64,000 nt of DNA, taken from positions 72,826,687-72,890,686 of the forward strand of contig CM066732.1 of the NCBI GenBank assembly GCA_033961575.1, read 5' to 3'. The notes beneath the pieces were generated by a model that was given only the letters and a program-made list of their open reading frames with translations, had not been told where the DNA came from and made no database searches. The DNA is from Aselliscus stoliczkanus. Its lineage: Eukaryota; Chordata; Mammalia; Chiroptera; Hipposideridae. How positions within the stretch are numbered: position 1 is the stretch's first letter; each line of letters begins with the position of its first letter. This document shows, piece after piece, positions 46,630 through 60,270 of the stretch. A program made the position numbers and the translations under genes.

Positions 46630-47320
46630 ATTTAGCAGGTCTTTCGAAAGGCCTTCCCAGTCACACTATCACATCATGCTACTTCAATTCTGTACACAGC
46701 ACTTATTAATGATGATATTTTTGTTTATTTATTGCCTGACTTCCTTTGTTACAATGAAAAAGATGGCTCCTTTCTGAGCAGGTGACATTTAAACAGAGGT
46801 TTATATGATAAGAAAGAGTCCAAGAAACAGCAGGGAAAAACATTCCAGCCAAAGTAAGAATAGCTCATTTCACAGCCTTATATTGAGAATGACTTTGGCA
46901 TATTTGAAGAAAGGGAAGGACAAGGTGTCCAGAGCATAGCCGGATAGAATAGTATAGAATTATTTGGGGGAAGTGGACAAAGGCCAGGTAACATGGAACT
47001 TGATAAGTCAGAATTAGAAGGTTGTATTATACTCTGATGGCAGCCCGGGGAGGGGAGGGGGGGCAGTGTCAGCTGGAGCGACGAGATCTGTTCTAGAAGA
47101 TCTAACTTTGGCTTCTGTACAAGAACCAACTGAAGGAAATGGGGCAAGACTGGAAGCAGAAAGGTAGTTAGGAAGCCTGGAATATTCCAGTTGAGATATC
47201 ATGAGCTTGAACTAGGAAGGAGGTAGTGGAAGATGGAGAGAGGTGGTTGGATTCACAATATGTTTTGGAGATAGAATCTCTTAGATTTACAAATGGATTG
47301 GATGTGAGAGATGAGGGAAA
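46630..47320. other. Unique intergenic DNA
   Basis: Nothing recognised. Confidence 0.4.
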
Positions 47321-47324
47321 GAGA

Positions 47325-47640
47325 TCACTCAGTCTCCATTCTACCCACTCTCCATAGGCACTGTTTTTCTTGTACTAGTTCTTTTGTATTGAAGTAAATT
47401 TTATATTCACTACAGTAAGCAAATATTAAATGACCAGCTTGTTGACATTTTGTATATGTACTCACGTAGATTGTATAACCAACCACCAAGTCAAGACATG
47501 GATACTGCCCCACATCGCAAAATACTCCCCTGAACCCCTCCTAGTCAATATCCTCAACTGTTATCCACTCTTGGTACTCTTCCCCAAACCTTTTACTATG
47601 ACCTGTTTTGCATACCATAACCAGATTAAGTTTCTTTGAC
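47325..47640 (-). mobile_element. Possible old L1 fragment
   Basis: The segment AGTCAAGACATGGATACTGC, CACATCGCAAAATACTCCCC and CTCCTAGTCAATATCC resembles the antisense of an old L1M 3' region. Low certainty. Confidence 0.35.
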
Positions 47641-47969
47641 TGCTGCTTAGTTCATTCCATTCTTCTCTTTGGCAACTTTAATGGTGCCCTGCTATAATAA
47701 GATATCTAAACTTATTAACTTGTATTTCAAACCTTGCCATCAACTCATCTCAATCCCTTTCTGCCACCTCGTCCCTTGTTATAGATGGAGTGCATTACTC
47801 ATTATTCTTTTCCAGGTAAGTCTTGCTCATTTTCATCTCCTATGACTTTGCATATATCAATCTCCAAATCTAAAATACTTTCTCTTCTTGGTTTTACCTA
47901 TTCGTTAGGGCCTCAGTTGGTCTTCCATGAAAATACCAGGGTAATCCTCTATTTGTTTAAGGTGTATGG

Positions 47970-48113
47970 CATCTAGGTTGCTTTATTTTATTTTTTTTAT
48001 TTTTGAGGGCAGTGTCACTGGCCCTCATATGTGGGACCCGAACCGGGGCTGCTGGCCTCCCAAGCCAGCGCTCAACCACAGCGCCATTTGGCCGGCCCAT
48101 CTAAGTTGCTTTA
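47970..48113 (-). mobile_element. tRNA-derived SINE, short form, with TSDs
   Basis: Minus-strand copy at 47986-48097. Head GGGCCGGCCAAATGGCGCTG, box B GGTTCGGGTCCCACATATGA, GACACTGCCCTC and poly(A). TSD CATCTA[G/A]GTTGCTTTA at 47970-47985 and 48098-48113 (15 of 16). Confidence 0.9.
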
Positions 48114-48869
48114 ATGTCTTCACTGAAGTCTCATATTTTGTTCTTTGAGAATATGTAGCATCCATATTACTTCAATATTTACACTGCTGCCTCCTCTATT
48201 TTGTTGCTTTATGTTTCTATCACCGCTAGCATAACACAAGTGTAGTGTTCAGTACATATTTGTTGAATATATAATGGAAGAATTAATTTTGTTGTGAGTT
48301 ATCTTTGAAGTCTTTGTCCTATCTCCCCATCTAGGTTCTATGTTCTCTACAGCAAAGACCAGGTCTTATATTTCTTATGCTATCATTCGTAACATCTAGC
48401 AAGGTCACCTAGAGAAAGTAATAGACAAAAAAAAGTAAGTAACTCCTGTCTTTCCTAAACACATCTGTTTGCCTATCCTAATTGACTTTGCACTGATTCA
48501 GGTAACTTTGAGAGATATTGGGGAAGTGACAACAGGTACATCACCTGTACGCAAATTTGGTGTCTCAGTTGTGGGGTATGTGACTCAGCTACCTGGTAAA
48601 ACCTTCTGGCAAATTCAAACCTAAAGATGCATGTAGGAAACACTTTCTGTAACTCTGGAAATGTACCAAGCCTGCTCTGGTAAGCAGATTTTATGCCTAC
48701 CAGCAAGATAGGACTGTTTTTAAACACTTCCAATAAACGGGTAAGTAATAGACATACAAATCATTTCTATGTAGTAAAAAACATAAGATTAAGAATAATC
48801 TATTCCGTGCTCTCAGAAATTTTAATGAGGGTACTGAACTGACTATTATTATTATTATTTTTAATCTGT

Positions 48870-49090
48870 AGTAGATAGCCATGGTTTAGTGTAAAGGGCA
48901 TCAGAATATGAAATGGAGGACCAGGTTCCAATTCATTCATTAACTAGATGTGTGACCTTAGAAGAAGTTGCTTAAATTCTCTGAAATGTAATTTCCTTAT
49001 CGTCAAACTGGATATGACCAGAAAAATTGAAGAGGAGAGAATGAGATAGTGCATTGGAAGATCTTTGAAGTTATACATTCCATTTATTAA
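48870..49090 (+). mobile_element. MIR SINE relic
   Basis: Sense MIR: ATGGTTTAGTGTAAAGGGCA, CAGGTTCCAATTC, TAACTAGATGTGTGACCTTA, AAGTTGCTTAAATTCTCTGA and TTTCCTTATCGTCAAACTGG. Confidence 0.8.
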
Positions 49091-50560
49091 ATAATAAGGT
49101 GGTAAAAACATGCTTTAAGAGAAAAGGAAAATGTACATATAGGTCCAATAAATTACAGCTATGTTGCATTATGTTTTCTGTTGTTTATTGGCCATGCACC
49201 CCTCTGAGAAATGACCCATTTCTGACTGACTCTTTTCATACTGGCAATTGTTTCTCATGGTTCTTATCTCAGACCCCAGAGAGCTATTGTGAATTGTCAC
49301 TTGGATTCATCCAGGCACCCCTCCATTAGTGTTGGATTACATTGGTCATGGAAATTACAAGTTGTCCTGTTTAGTGTGGCTGCTGATAAGCAATTAGCAC
49401 CTTCAATTTTATGTCAATAGCTCTTGATACTTGGGAATTGCCAGATTAACAACTTCAATTTCAATTATTGAAAAAAGTCAATCATTCTCTACATTGTCTT
49501 AACAGCAAGCTACCAGTGAAATATCCAGAAGAGATTTGGTGTAAAAGTACTTATAGTCCTGATATCTCAACTGCTGCCTATCGTAAAAGAGCAATTAGAA
49601 TTTCTGCCTTGTAGAACAAAAAAATTAAGTAAGTAAACATTTTTTAAGTGTATGTAGAAAATGGTTTAGTAGAAAACTGTGCCAGAAGAGTAAAATGTGT
49701 TATTCCGACTGTTAATTGTAGATATTAATTAGTCCATAAGATAATTTTAAGTTTAGAAATGAGATCAAGATTAATTTTATTACCAGGTGCCCTTGTCCCT
49801 ATTTATTTAGTAGTAAAGGATACATAATCTATCAAAGTAAAAAAGAAATTTTAAGGCAATTTAAAATTGCTATAACAAGGTCAAAAATGAAGTTTTCAGA
49901 TAATCTTTCCAGAGTAAGTACAATGCTATGACTTTAATAACAACTAAAAATAAATTTATACATTTGAGCAATTTTTTTTTTCTGAAGGAAAGAACCTTGA
50001 AAATACCTTGGGAGAAAATTAGTAACCTTTCTGAAAATTAATGAGTGCTTACAATATCCTTAAAGGTTATAGGATGTTTTTTTAATTCTGCACTGCAGAT
50101 GGGAAACCAAAGAGCTTGCTTGGCCAATATTATAGTTTCCATTTTCAGGGGTGGACTGACCAGAGCTCTTGCAATACTCTTCCTTTTCCATTTTGCTCAT
50201 CATTTGGCCTTGCCTTTTTTTCTTATATAGAGTGGGTAGATAATACATAAATATTTGTTCTTTGTTTTAGAGTCTTATATCGATCACTGAGATTCCTGGG
50301 CACACTCTCTGGACTATTTAGAGCTAAATGAAAAGCTTAGTTTCTATTGTGTAATATTGTATTCTTATTTCCAGTTATTTAATGCCCAGCCTGTAGGTTT
50401 ATATATCCCCACATGTGGTCATATTACACACTAACATCAGTTTGGGCCACGTGACTATCTACCCAATGGGATATAAGCAGAAATGGCATACATTATGTCT
50501 AAGTAGGAGCTTTAAGAGCTATAGAGTGCTTCAGCCATTTCTTCTTCTCTCTGCAATGAC
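49091..50560. other. Unique intergenic DNA
   Basis: No gene or repeat recognised. Confidence 0.4.
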
Positions 50561-50565
50561 AATGG

Positions 50566-51070
50566 TGTGCTGAAAATGAAAGACTTAGGAAAGATCACTA
50601 AGAGTAAAGATGTCTTATTAGAGACCAAGGCTAAGATCCTTCACACACTCATATTCCCAATTACTATGTATGGATGCTAAAGTTGGACAGTGAAGAAGGC
50701 CGATAGAAAAAAAATAGATTTGTTTTAAATATGGTATTGGAAGACAGCTCTATGGATACCCCAGACTGCCAGGAAGACAAACAAGTGGGTCCTAGAGCAA
50801 ATTAAGCCTGAAACATCCTGGAAGGCAAAAATGACAAAACTGAAGCTGTCCTACTTTGGACACATTGTGAAAAGGCAGGAAAGACAATAATGCTGGGGAA
50901 AATAGAAAATAGAAGAGGAAGACCAAATATGGGAGCAGTTGACTCCATTTTAAAAAGCCATAGGCATGAATCTCCAGGAGCTGAGCAGGGCTGTTGAGGA
51001 CAGGACACTGTGGACATCACTCATTCAGGGTCTCCAGAGTTGGAGCTGATTCAGTGGCATGGAACACATA
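50566..51070 (+). mobile_element. RTE-clade LINE 3' relic
   Basis: The plus strand translates to the C-terminal end of an RTE-type reverse transcriptase: LKMKDLGKITKSKDVLLETK, then MYGC, a stop, SWTVKKADRKKIDLF. After frameshifts come the LKLSYFGHIVKRQ and MLGKIENRRGRPNMG blocks, and the ending GACAGGACACTGTGGACATC and TCGGCAT-like 3' tail. The YGCESWT, FGH and GRRRGR-type motifs in this order are characteristic of RTE/BovB-like LINEs. Several stops and frameshifts: dead. Which RTE lineage (old mammalian RTE1 or BovB) I cannot decide. Confidence 0.75.
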
Positions 51071-51624
51071 CCCAGAATGATGAGATAGGTAGAGGGGAGC
51101 TACAGCTGATCCACAGATGAATCATAACATGAATAAGAAATAAGTTTTTATTATTATAAGTCATTGAGATTTTGCAGTTGTAAACATTCTAGCAAATGTT
51201 GCTAATACACAGTTCTTGCCACACTGGGATAGATTTAAAATTAATGACTATTTGAGTTCTAATTCTTAGAAGCAGGCATTGAGTTGGAAATTTACATAAA
51301 AGCTTGATATTTGCCTTTGGTTCATTGTCATTAGATTTTTCATCTTAATTATGGTATTGTACAGGCTTTGAATAAAAGAGTATATGTGTCCCTTATAAAA
51401 GAGACAAAGGTTAAGCTTCAGTTTAACACTCAACTGTAAAAAGGCAGATAAAGTTCAGTAAGCTCTTGGCATTTATGGATTTAAAATTGACCACTTACAA
51501 GTGATTGTTAAGTCTGTGATATGCAGTGATTTGTAATTTTGCTGAGGCATCTCTTTGAATGATGAGTCTGTGGTGGGAGTCTGCCACTGTGCATATCACT
51601 GAGTTTGTGGAAGGCTTTGTTCCC

Positions 51625-51807
51625 TGCTCCTCAGAGCGTTCCCTGGACCACCAGCATCAGAATCACTTGGGAGCTTGTCAGAAATGCAAGTCCTCAGGCT
51701 TCACCCTAACAGACTGAATCAGGAATTCTTGGGTACAGTCTGAACAATCTATTTTAACCAGCTCTCCAGGTGATCCTGGTGCTTGCTAAAAATTGAGAAC
51801 CACTGGC
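51625..51807 (-). mobile_element. MER5A/B hAT-Charlie element
   Basis: Almost complete antisense MER5: GGACCACCAGCATCAGAATC, CTTGTCAGAAATGCAAGTCC, CAGACTGAATCAGGAATTCT, AGCTCTCCAGGTGATCCTGG and AAAAATTGAGAACCACTGG. Confidence 0.85.
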
Positions 51808-52456
51808 CTTTGTCCTTTTCCATGGAGGCCTTTGCTAGTCTCTCTTCCACATAGTGGGATAGGACCCAGGAACTGGCATTGGAAAAAGCTTCCTCATTAT
51901 TTCTGATACAGGTGGCTCATTTTCACTGACTTATATGTTAAGAGATGATAGAGCCTTTTACAGAATAAAAGTGGAAATTCAGAAAGAGCAAATGTCAAGG
52001 GTCTCAGGAACATGGAATTTAAGGTAATAAATTGATGGTCAACTACTCATTAACATAATGAATATTGGCTTTCATAAAACAGCAAAAACAAAATACGGTC
52101 CTGCAGTGTCTCCTAATGTCCACAACCAGGAGTTAGGCTGCTGTGAAGAGCACGGAACAAGCCACTCCAGCCCCTGCTTTTCTCCACCTCACATTGTCCC
52201 TGCCTGCTCCTCCTGTGGTGCTGACAGCCCTGAGGGGCTAGGAAGACAGGAGACTAAGAATGAGAAGTTTGGGAAATAGCTTTCTGGGGGCGGAGGCCTT
52301 CGATGAAAACATTAAGGCAGAAATGAAGGTCAAGTTGGGGAAGGTAGCTCTGGTTGGGGTGTGGGTTAGGATGAAGAAGGATCCTAATAGGAGTCCTCCC
52401 CACCCAAAAAAAAAGACTGCAAGAAAGGAAAAGGTAAGGCAAGGAAAAAGGAAAGA

Positions 52457-52580
52457 AGGGAGGGAGGGAGGGAGGGAGGGAGGGAGGGAGGGAGGAAGAA
52501 AGGAAAGAAGGAAGGAAGGAAGGAAGGAAGGAAGGAAGGAAGGAAGGAAGGAAGGGAGGAAGGAAGGAAGGAAGGAAGAA
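52457..52580. repeat. (GGGA)n(GGAA)n polypurine microsatellite
   Basis: About 125 bases with only G and A on the plus strand: GGGA units, then GGAA units. The long open frames on both strands here are repeat artefacts. Confidence 0.95.
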
Positions 52581-55430
52581 AATGAGTTGTCAATCAGTCT
52601 TTTAAGGGCTAAGGCTAACTTCCCATCTTTTGTGCCAATATTATGCACATATTAAATCAGCACCCAAAGACCATAACCTGCTGCTGGTCTTAATGCAGCA
52701 GAATTATTAATATTTCCTGTGGTTAGAATGGAAGTTCCCTGGGAGCATGGACCTTGTCAGTCGTGTTACCACACTACTCCAAACCCCTGACCAATCAGTG
52801 AGGTACAGAGGCAACTTTACTATGAAGATAAACCTGAAACGTCCTCCCTTACATGGGTCACTTACAATATACAATTTATTTTTATAAATTTGTATTATTT
52901 TTCTTAAAGAGGACTCCACAAATTGTATTAGCTTCATACCTCCTCAAACATGGATCCACTTCTGGTTAGAGGGCAATAAATTGATGTGAAAAATGCTTGG
53001 ATAAATGTGCTAGTGGGAGCATTAACTCAATGTATTTAAAAGAAAGTCAGTTATACTTGTTGATTTGCTGGATTGTGAAAAGAATGGGAAAAAGAAATAC
53101 AAAGTGAACAATCCTATTTCTTTTTTTGATGGCATTATTAAGTTCAAAGATAAGTCATTTGTATCAGAAAGGATAACTGGATATCAATTAATATAAAAAG
53201 GCATCTCAATGATACATTTCTAGCTCAAATGGAGAAACAGTTAAATTCTACTATGATTAGGTAAATGACAAGCTAGTTAAGTGGCTGTACCAAATGACTC
53301 TGATTGAAAGGTTAACATAAATATGGAAGGAAGTTTCTAGGGTGTGTCAAATGCCTAGATCTTTATACCTCTTCTTTTCAATATGTTTGTCAATGATTAG
53401 AACCAAATTATAAGCATATGCTCCACTCATTTACCTATGTAATTTGATTTTGAGAGGAACAAAAGGTAAACTGAAAAGGTGGCAGAATTAGATTCTAAAT
53501 CATTTTAATTGGGATACCTGACTTATCAGTAACATTGTTAAAACTAACTCTGAGGTTACAGTATAATGTTTACCACAAAGGCTACTGTCATTCTAGGTCA
53601 CATTAATAGAAATGGTTTCTGGACTCTCGCAGGAAGAGGGCGTGGTAGCCTCATTTGGTTCCACAATGTTCATTGCTGCCTTCAAAGAGTGGATTGTTGA
53701 CATCTTCCATCTGATAAGACTGGTTCTATATATTTAACTCTCTAATGATAACACTAGGATGAATGTCAGTAGGTTTGATTTTATTACAGTAATTTTAATA
53801 GAAATATAAAAGATAGATGCATTTGTAGTGATTTGCTTGTTGTATGTGTTAAATTATAAGCTGGAAGACAACCATTTAGTAAGCATTTTAGGGGAGATAA
53901 GTATTAGGCAATTGTTATTTCATGTACTCTAACGTTCTTTTGAAACTCAGAGTTTTCAAGATTCTATTACTCTCTGACTCCTTGATTATTTATTTTTATT
54001 TAAATTTCAGGTTGTTGGCCCAACTTCCTTCTGAGTTGTCCTTTTAACTGCTAATTGAACTGGCAGCAATCCATAGCATATTCCTTTCCATGTTTTCATA
54101 GTTTCATTTCATGGACCCAAAAGATAAATTCTTATTGAAAACTCCTTTACTGTTTATTCTTCTGTTTAAGCAGAATTCAGTTTAATCTATCTATAGTAAA
54201 GCTTAATAAAATATAGTCTCTAGCATAATTAAAAGAGTTAAATAAGTTATCTTCACAAAATAAAGACAATTTATGATGAAAGTCCCATTCAGTTTATAAA
54301 CTGTAACCTGATCATTCTAGATTTTCAGTTCAACTTTTCTTGAAAAAGATTCATAGTCATACTCACCAAAGTTTTCAGCCACATAACTATTCAATTAGCA
54401 TTAACAAATTATAAGATTAACTTTTGTCCAAAGAGTTATGCTAGAAAATATTCTTTTAAGTATTATTTTTCTATTAGTGTATAAGCCAAATTTTCACAGT
54501 AAATATATCTAAGGTCTTATATTACTTGGACCCATAGAACTTAATTAATTCTCTTAAAGGTCAGTAAACAAAAAGGACATTTAATAACAGAAGAGATAGC
54601 AAAATTAACTTTAATGAGCAGTTTGTATTACCCAAGCATTTTTTTTTATAAAATAACAAATAGTAGCTGACCAAATTTAGATTTAATTTTGTTTCTATGA
54701 AAGAGACAAATTAATTCTTCAATATAATCACCATAATTAAAAGGGAAAAAACTCCTATTGATTAGTTGAAGTTATTTAAATAGCATGAAAAATCATGGGG
54801 AAAGGTAAAACAAAAAGTCAAGATGAAGAATCAATAATCATGTTCAGAAAAGAACCCAATCAAATGATAAATCTTATGGAATACAACCATTATAAAGAGG
54901 GACAAGAGGTAAAATATAAAAGCATTATTATGGCATTTAGACTAAATTTATCTTTTGTCCCCCAACATCTTTGTAAATTAGGATTTGCCTTATTATTTCA
55001 CCAAAGTCTTCACAGGAAACTTGGAAATGCACAGGTGCAGTTGGCGTCTCTATTCCATCTGGCAGTTTATTCTTCGCAACTGAAACTGTCATTACACTAT
55101 CCAGGAACACGTGCAATCTAAGTGCAGCTTTCCAAGTAACCAGTAGAAAAAGATATATGAGCATTCTTTAAAAAGCAATAAGGTTAAATGACTCATCCTT
55201 AAAAATTATCCATCCTGTGCGTCAAAGGCTGTTACTGAGGTCTACCCTATTCTATTATCATCAACATGTACAAATACTGAAGAAATTATTAATATTTACT
55301 TCTCTAGAAAAAGTAATAGGAAAATATATGGAAGTTTGGAGCTTAGTGAAGTATCTAAAACAAGAACAAATTGCATACTTATAATAGGTTTTACAAATTT
55401 ATCTTAAGAGTGCCTGTTATTTTACTCATA

Positions 55431-55459
55431 TATCATCATCATCATCACAATCATCATAT
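55431..55459. repeat. (ATC)n microsatellite
   Basis: ATCATC repeats with one CACA interruption. Confidence 0.9.
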
Positions 55460-55679
55460 ACTATGATATTTAATCATGTTGATCTTATATGTCACCTTTA
55501 GTGCTACAAATCCAGTAGGGTCTCAGTAATAGAAAGTCTTACTAAGTTGTCTCATAGACCCTTATTCAGATATAGGGCTTAAGTTCATTATAATGTCATC
55601 AGCAGGGCTCAAGAATATCAGCTACCTAGACAAATAAGAGCTGTAAAAGTGAGTGGGTTTTTCCAATAGGAGCAATAAG

Positions 55680-55977
55680 TCATTCGAAGCTCAAACCTTC
55701 TTTGAGAAGGCTTTCCTGATCACCCACCTAAAATAGCCGTTTCATACTCACTGATAGTGAGTATGAAAACATGCTTACCATCATGTTTTTCATAGCATTC
55801 ATCGTTACCTGATACTGTGTAGCATGTTGATGTGTTTTGTCTATTGCCTCTCTCCCCTCCTAGGATGTAAGCTCCATGAGGACTGACATGTTATTTCATT
55901 TGTTCATAGTCCTGCAAGCTGAAACAATGCCTAAAACATTAGTGACTTTTAATAAAAATTTGTTAAAATGAATGAAA
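55680..55977 (+). mobile_element. L2 LINE 3' fragment
   Basis: GAAGGCTTTCCTGATCACCC, AGGATGTAAGCTCCATGAGG and the ending TTTTAATAAAAATTTGTTAA then AATGAATGAA follow the L2 3' end. Confidence 0.7.
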
Positions 55978-58565
55978 CCCAGGGGAGGTAGAATATATGC
56001 CAGTGGATAAAAAGTGAAATACTTCAGCGAAATCCTGTGTTATAGACATTTGGGATACTGAACATTGTTTACTCGGACATTGCTAAAAGCATGTGAAAAA
56101 TAATGTAAATTTACCTGAACCCAATTTTCTCAGTGTGATAGTAAGAAGCATAAAAAGTCCAAAACACCTATAAAGCTTCCTTATGAAAAATAATTATACT
56201 CCAAATTCTGTATATAAACAGAGTCCAGATTTTTTTGCAGCTTCCTTCTTCTATTTGAATAGATTATAAGAACACAATCGCTAATGTTAAAAGAATTGGA
56301 TACACAACTATCAGAGATATATAAGTAGAATATTCTAAGCAATTAGAATGCACTTATAGTCCATTGCTCTCAAGAGTGAATTAAAAAAAAACAAATTCAG
56401 AAATATTCTGGGGATAATTAGCACCAGAGAAGTTGAACTGAATGTAGAAAGAAAGCATTTATAATACATGAGATACTTTGACTATGTTTATGAAATTTTC
56501 AGCATTTATGAATATATTGGGGATTTTTATTTTGGCAAAGGAAAGGATGTGAGTACTGTAACAGCAGTAAAATTAATAAGCCACAGGAAGCTGTTTACAC
56601 CTTTACTTAGGGTTTTCAGTGAGTTTACAAAATGCTTGGAGGACAAGCAAGCTTCAGAAATTCATCTCTTGGGGTCCAGAACTGCTGGGAGGACCCACTA
56701 AGGAGAAGAATGATTGATTCTCACGTTCTGTATAGAAGGGGGGAAAGAAAACATTACTGTCTAAAAGTAGACATGTTACCAAACATTGAAAGATTATCTG
56801 GTAGTAACAGGCAAAACCAGGAAGATCTTTTCACTGAAGCAGTCAGATTTGTAGTAACAGCCAATCTGAATTAAGAAATGGAAGTATTCCTACTTTCTTT
56901 CTGTGAAGCTAATGGTAACTGTTTTTGTTTTTCTTCCCTATTAGTCATGCAGTCATAAAGCACTAGTTGTTGGAGAAAACTTAGTAATAATCCTATCCTC
57001 TTAATTTTTATTCATAAAGACAAATCACAAGTAACATGTCATTAAAAACATGATGATGAACTATTTTTGAAGTATAGGTGATGGCAGTTCCCTGAAGTAA
57101 GGGATGTTTTCTCATAAGCAGTCAAATATCCTTAATGACACCACTGCAGGACTCTGACACAATGACCTATTTTGAAATTCAATGAAAATGGCAAGTGTGG
57201 TGTAGAAAGTGTAAATTCCACTCTCATCAGCATTACTCTGTTTGTTTGGTTCTGTTTGCTTATGCCTTTTAGCTTTCTGCTTTTAAAGTACTGGTATCTT
57301 CATCTTTTCTTAGTTCCATTTAATTTATTCAGTAGCGTGCCCTTTTGTTATATGAAAGAAATGCTCATTTCCTCTCTGTATGCTATTTACTTTTCTGTCT
57401 TATTCAGCGTCAACAAAACAGCCTTGTTCATAAAAAAGGTAACTCAAATCAGCGTTGGACGTGCAGTAGGCAGTTTCTGATTTCTGATGCGCAACACTTG
57501 CCGCTAACACTCTTTCTTAATAACATTCCCTATTTTATATAAAAATAAGCTTCATATTTAATGTCAAATGGGAAATAGAAAACCATACTATGGTATAGCC
57601 AGGCATTATTATAAATTTAAAACCAGGCATTATTATAAAAAGACATTATTCTTAGAGTTTTAACTAGAAAGCACTAATGCTTGCCCATTTTTATACCCAA
57701 AGCCTAAGAAACATTTTGCATATTTAAAAACGTACTAATGAAATTCTTGCTTTAATTTTTCAACTTGTCTAATTTTTTTAGCACATTCTAGCTGGCTTTT
57801 GCATAGTTTGTTTTCATTTTAGGAGAGTTATTTTAGTAGTCTTTTATTTGACTTCATACTTCATTCTTTTCCTCCCTTTTCATTTTCCTGATTGAAACTT
57901 GATATATGCAAAGCAGGAAATGAATAAGAATAGCTTTCCAGGTTATTTCCTGAAGATAAAATTCAGCTTCAAATCCAAGGAAAATAAAACTGAATTTCAA
58001 TACCCAATTAAGAATTTGGAACAACAGAGCAATCTGAGAAGTTTCTCTTTTGTTTTTCTTTTATCAAACCATTTTACATTGTTAACAATTTTTTTAAAAT
58101 TTGTTATCTGGCTACGCACAAATTCCCTGTATTTTTCAGATCACTGAGTCACTTTTGAATTTTATCAACTGAGGATTGACAAAGATTGTGAACATTGTAA
58201 TTTTTCTACAACACTAACACTTTAGATTACAGGAACAGCACTATTTGTTTTGTCATGGGTTTCAAAACTTATCTTTCTTGTATTTGAATCAGGCTACACA
58301 CATCTTCATGATGTCATGCTGCTAAGCCTAAGGTCAGCCATCATGGCTGTCTATCTTCCCTTCCCCCCTATCCTCACTCGACTCCTCCTCATTCCCCACT
58401 CTCCCTCTCAGTTCCTCAGCAAACTCTTCCACATACTCACAAGGCAGAAATTAGATGTGGAGTCATTTGATACTGGTTAAAGACAATAATGTCTTGTTAC
58501 TGCTGACCATAATATATAGCCTGCTCACACAGTGACACCCAGGTTTCCTAATGTCTTGCAGATTC

Positions 58566-58568
<3 letters not shown>

Positions 58569-58623
<55 letters not shown>
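58569..58623. repeat. (GA)n microsatellite
   Basis: About 27 perfect GA units. Confidence 0.95.
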
Positions 58624-58626
<3 letters not shown>

Positions 58627-59424
58627 CAGAGGCAAGGAACATTAAGCACTCTTCACAGCCGCTCCATGAAAAGGGTAAATACTTAAGAAAAAATATTTCC
58701 TCTCCAAGAAGGGTAGAAAGTAATTTAATAAGAGGAGTGGTATGAAGAACTATAGGGCAACAGATAAAACACAGACTTACGGGCTAGAAGGATGGGGAAT
58801 GGCAGAACAGAAAGGAACTAATGCTGGAAAGTCAATCGATCTGACATGGTTCAGGAACTACTCTGTCTACATTCCTTTTCTGAACTCTGTGCTTCGTGGC
58901 CAAGGAGCATTATATATCAATTTAAGATAATTATTTTTAATTAAAACTTCCTTTCCTGGCCTTGGAAATTATTGTCAACGTAATTTCAAGGTCAAAATAC
59001 TAAAATAATTTTAAAAATGTAAACATCTAGTTTGTTTTTGTTTTATTCTAAAAAGTATTGGGCTAAGACAAATTAGAAATGTCTGAACATTGCCAAGGCG
59101 AGATAGTGTCTTCTGTAAGTCTTAAGACATATCAAAACTGGTACTTGTGAAATTATCTAAAGATTGGGTGACAATTAGGCAAGATAAAAAGTCCAATTGT
59201 TGCACAACAGAAAAAGTAATCAGGTGTGCTTTGTGTACTTAATAGGTAAGGCACAAATGAAATCACTTTATCAGATCTTGGAAAGTAGGTATTGTTTTGT
59301 TTTTCTCCCTCCCTGGAGCCTGGGAAAAATGGGTTCTGATTCATTGACTTATTCATTAATTTATTCAACAAATCTTGCCCAAATGCTTGCTGCCCAGTAA
59401 TGATTGTTGAGTAAATGACTAATA

Positions 59425-59560
59425 AAGAATATTTTAGGGCCGGCCGAGTGGCGCAGTGGTTAAGCACTGGCTTCGGAAGCCAGCAGCCCCGGTTTGGGTC
59501 CCACATATGAGGGCCAGTGACACTGCCCTCAAAAAAAAAAAAAAAAAGAATTATTTTATC
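59425..59560 (+). mobile_element. tRNA-derived SINE, short form
   Basis: Well-preserved copy at 59437-59547: GGGCCGGCCGAGTGGCGCAG, then TGGTTAAGC, box B GGTTTGGGTCCCACATATGA, GACACTGCCCTC and poly(A). AAAGAATATTTTA on the left and AAAGAATTATTTTA on the right form a TSD with one indel. Confidence 0.9.
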
Positions 59561-59562
59561 AT

Positions 59563-59574
59563 CTGAAAAATTCT
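59563..59574. repeat. Target-site duplication, left copy (L1 element 3)
   Basis: CTGAAAAATTCT, identical to 63580-63591. Confidence 0.7.
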
Positions 59575-60270
59575 GTTTTAAAATTTTTATTAAAATATAG
59601 CTAACATACAATATTATATTAGTTTCAGGTGTACACCATAGTGATTCAACATTTATGTCCCTAAAGAAATAAGTCCAACAACCATCTGACACTGTACCAT
59701 GCTATCACAATATTATTGATTATATTCCCTATGCTGTACATTACATCCCCATGACTTACATATTTTATACCTGGAAATTTGAATCTCTCATTCCCCTTCT
59801 TCACTATTTTGCCCCTTTTTAAAATTTTCAATCACAGTTGACATTCAATATTATTTTACATTAATTCAGGTGTACAACATTGAAGTGATCCCCCTGACAA
59901 GTCCAGTATCCACCTGGCACTGTACATAGTTATTACCATATTATTGATTATATTCCCTATGCTTTACTTTATAAACCCATGACAATTTTGTAACAACCAA
60001 CTTGTCCTTCTTCATCCCTTCACTTTTTTCACCCAGCCCTCAACCCCTCTCCCATCTGGCAACTATCAAAATGTTCTCTGTGTCTGAGTGTCTTTCTGTA
60101 TTGTTTGTTTGCTTATTTTGTTCTTTAGATTTCACATACAAGTGAAATCACATTGCACCTTTCTCTATCTGACATACTCCACTTGGCACAATACCTTCCA
60201 GGTCCATCCATGCTGCTGCAGATGGGAAGAACTCATTCCCTTTTACAGCCAAGCAATATTCCATTGTATA

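Larger units (their letters stand above)
51810..59420. other. Long stretch of mostly unique DNA
   Basis: Apart from the tracts and the L2 fragment listed separately, I see no gene, RNA or young repeat in about 7.6 kb. All open frames are short and domain-free. It is the most repeat-poor block of the window. Confidence 0.45.

Noticed and set aside
52238..52655. Open frames of 136 and 131 residues with SFLPSFLP or GREGGREG repeats
   Set aside because: Translation of the GGGA/GGAA microsatellite in different frames. Not a gene.
59437..59545. Possible tRNA gene (box A and box B present)
   Set aside because: The sequence is repeated many times with poly(A) and TSDs and does not keep a sound anticodon stem and acceptor pairing. 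It is a SINE.
59153..59692. 179-residue open frame on the minus strand
   Set aside because: It runs through a SINE and the L1 tail with no recognisable domain. Chance open frame.
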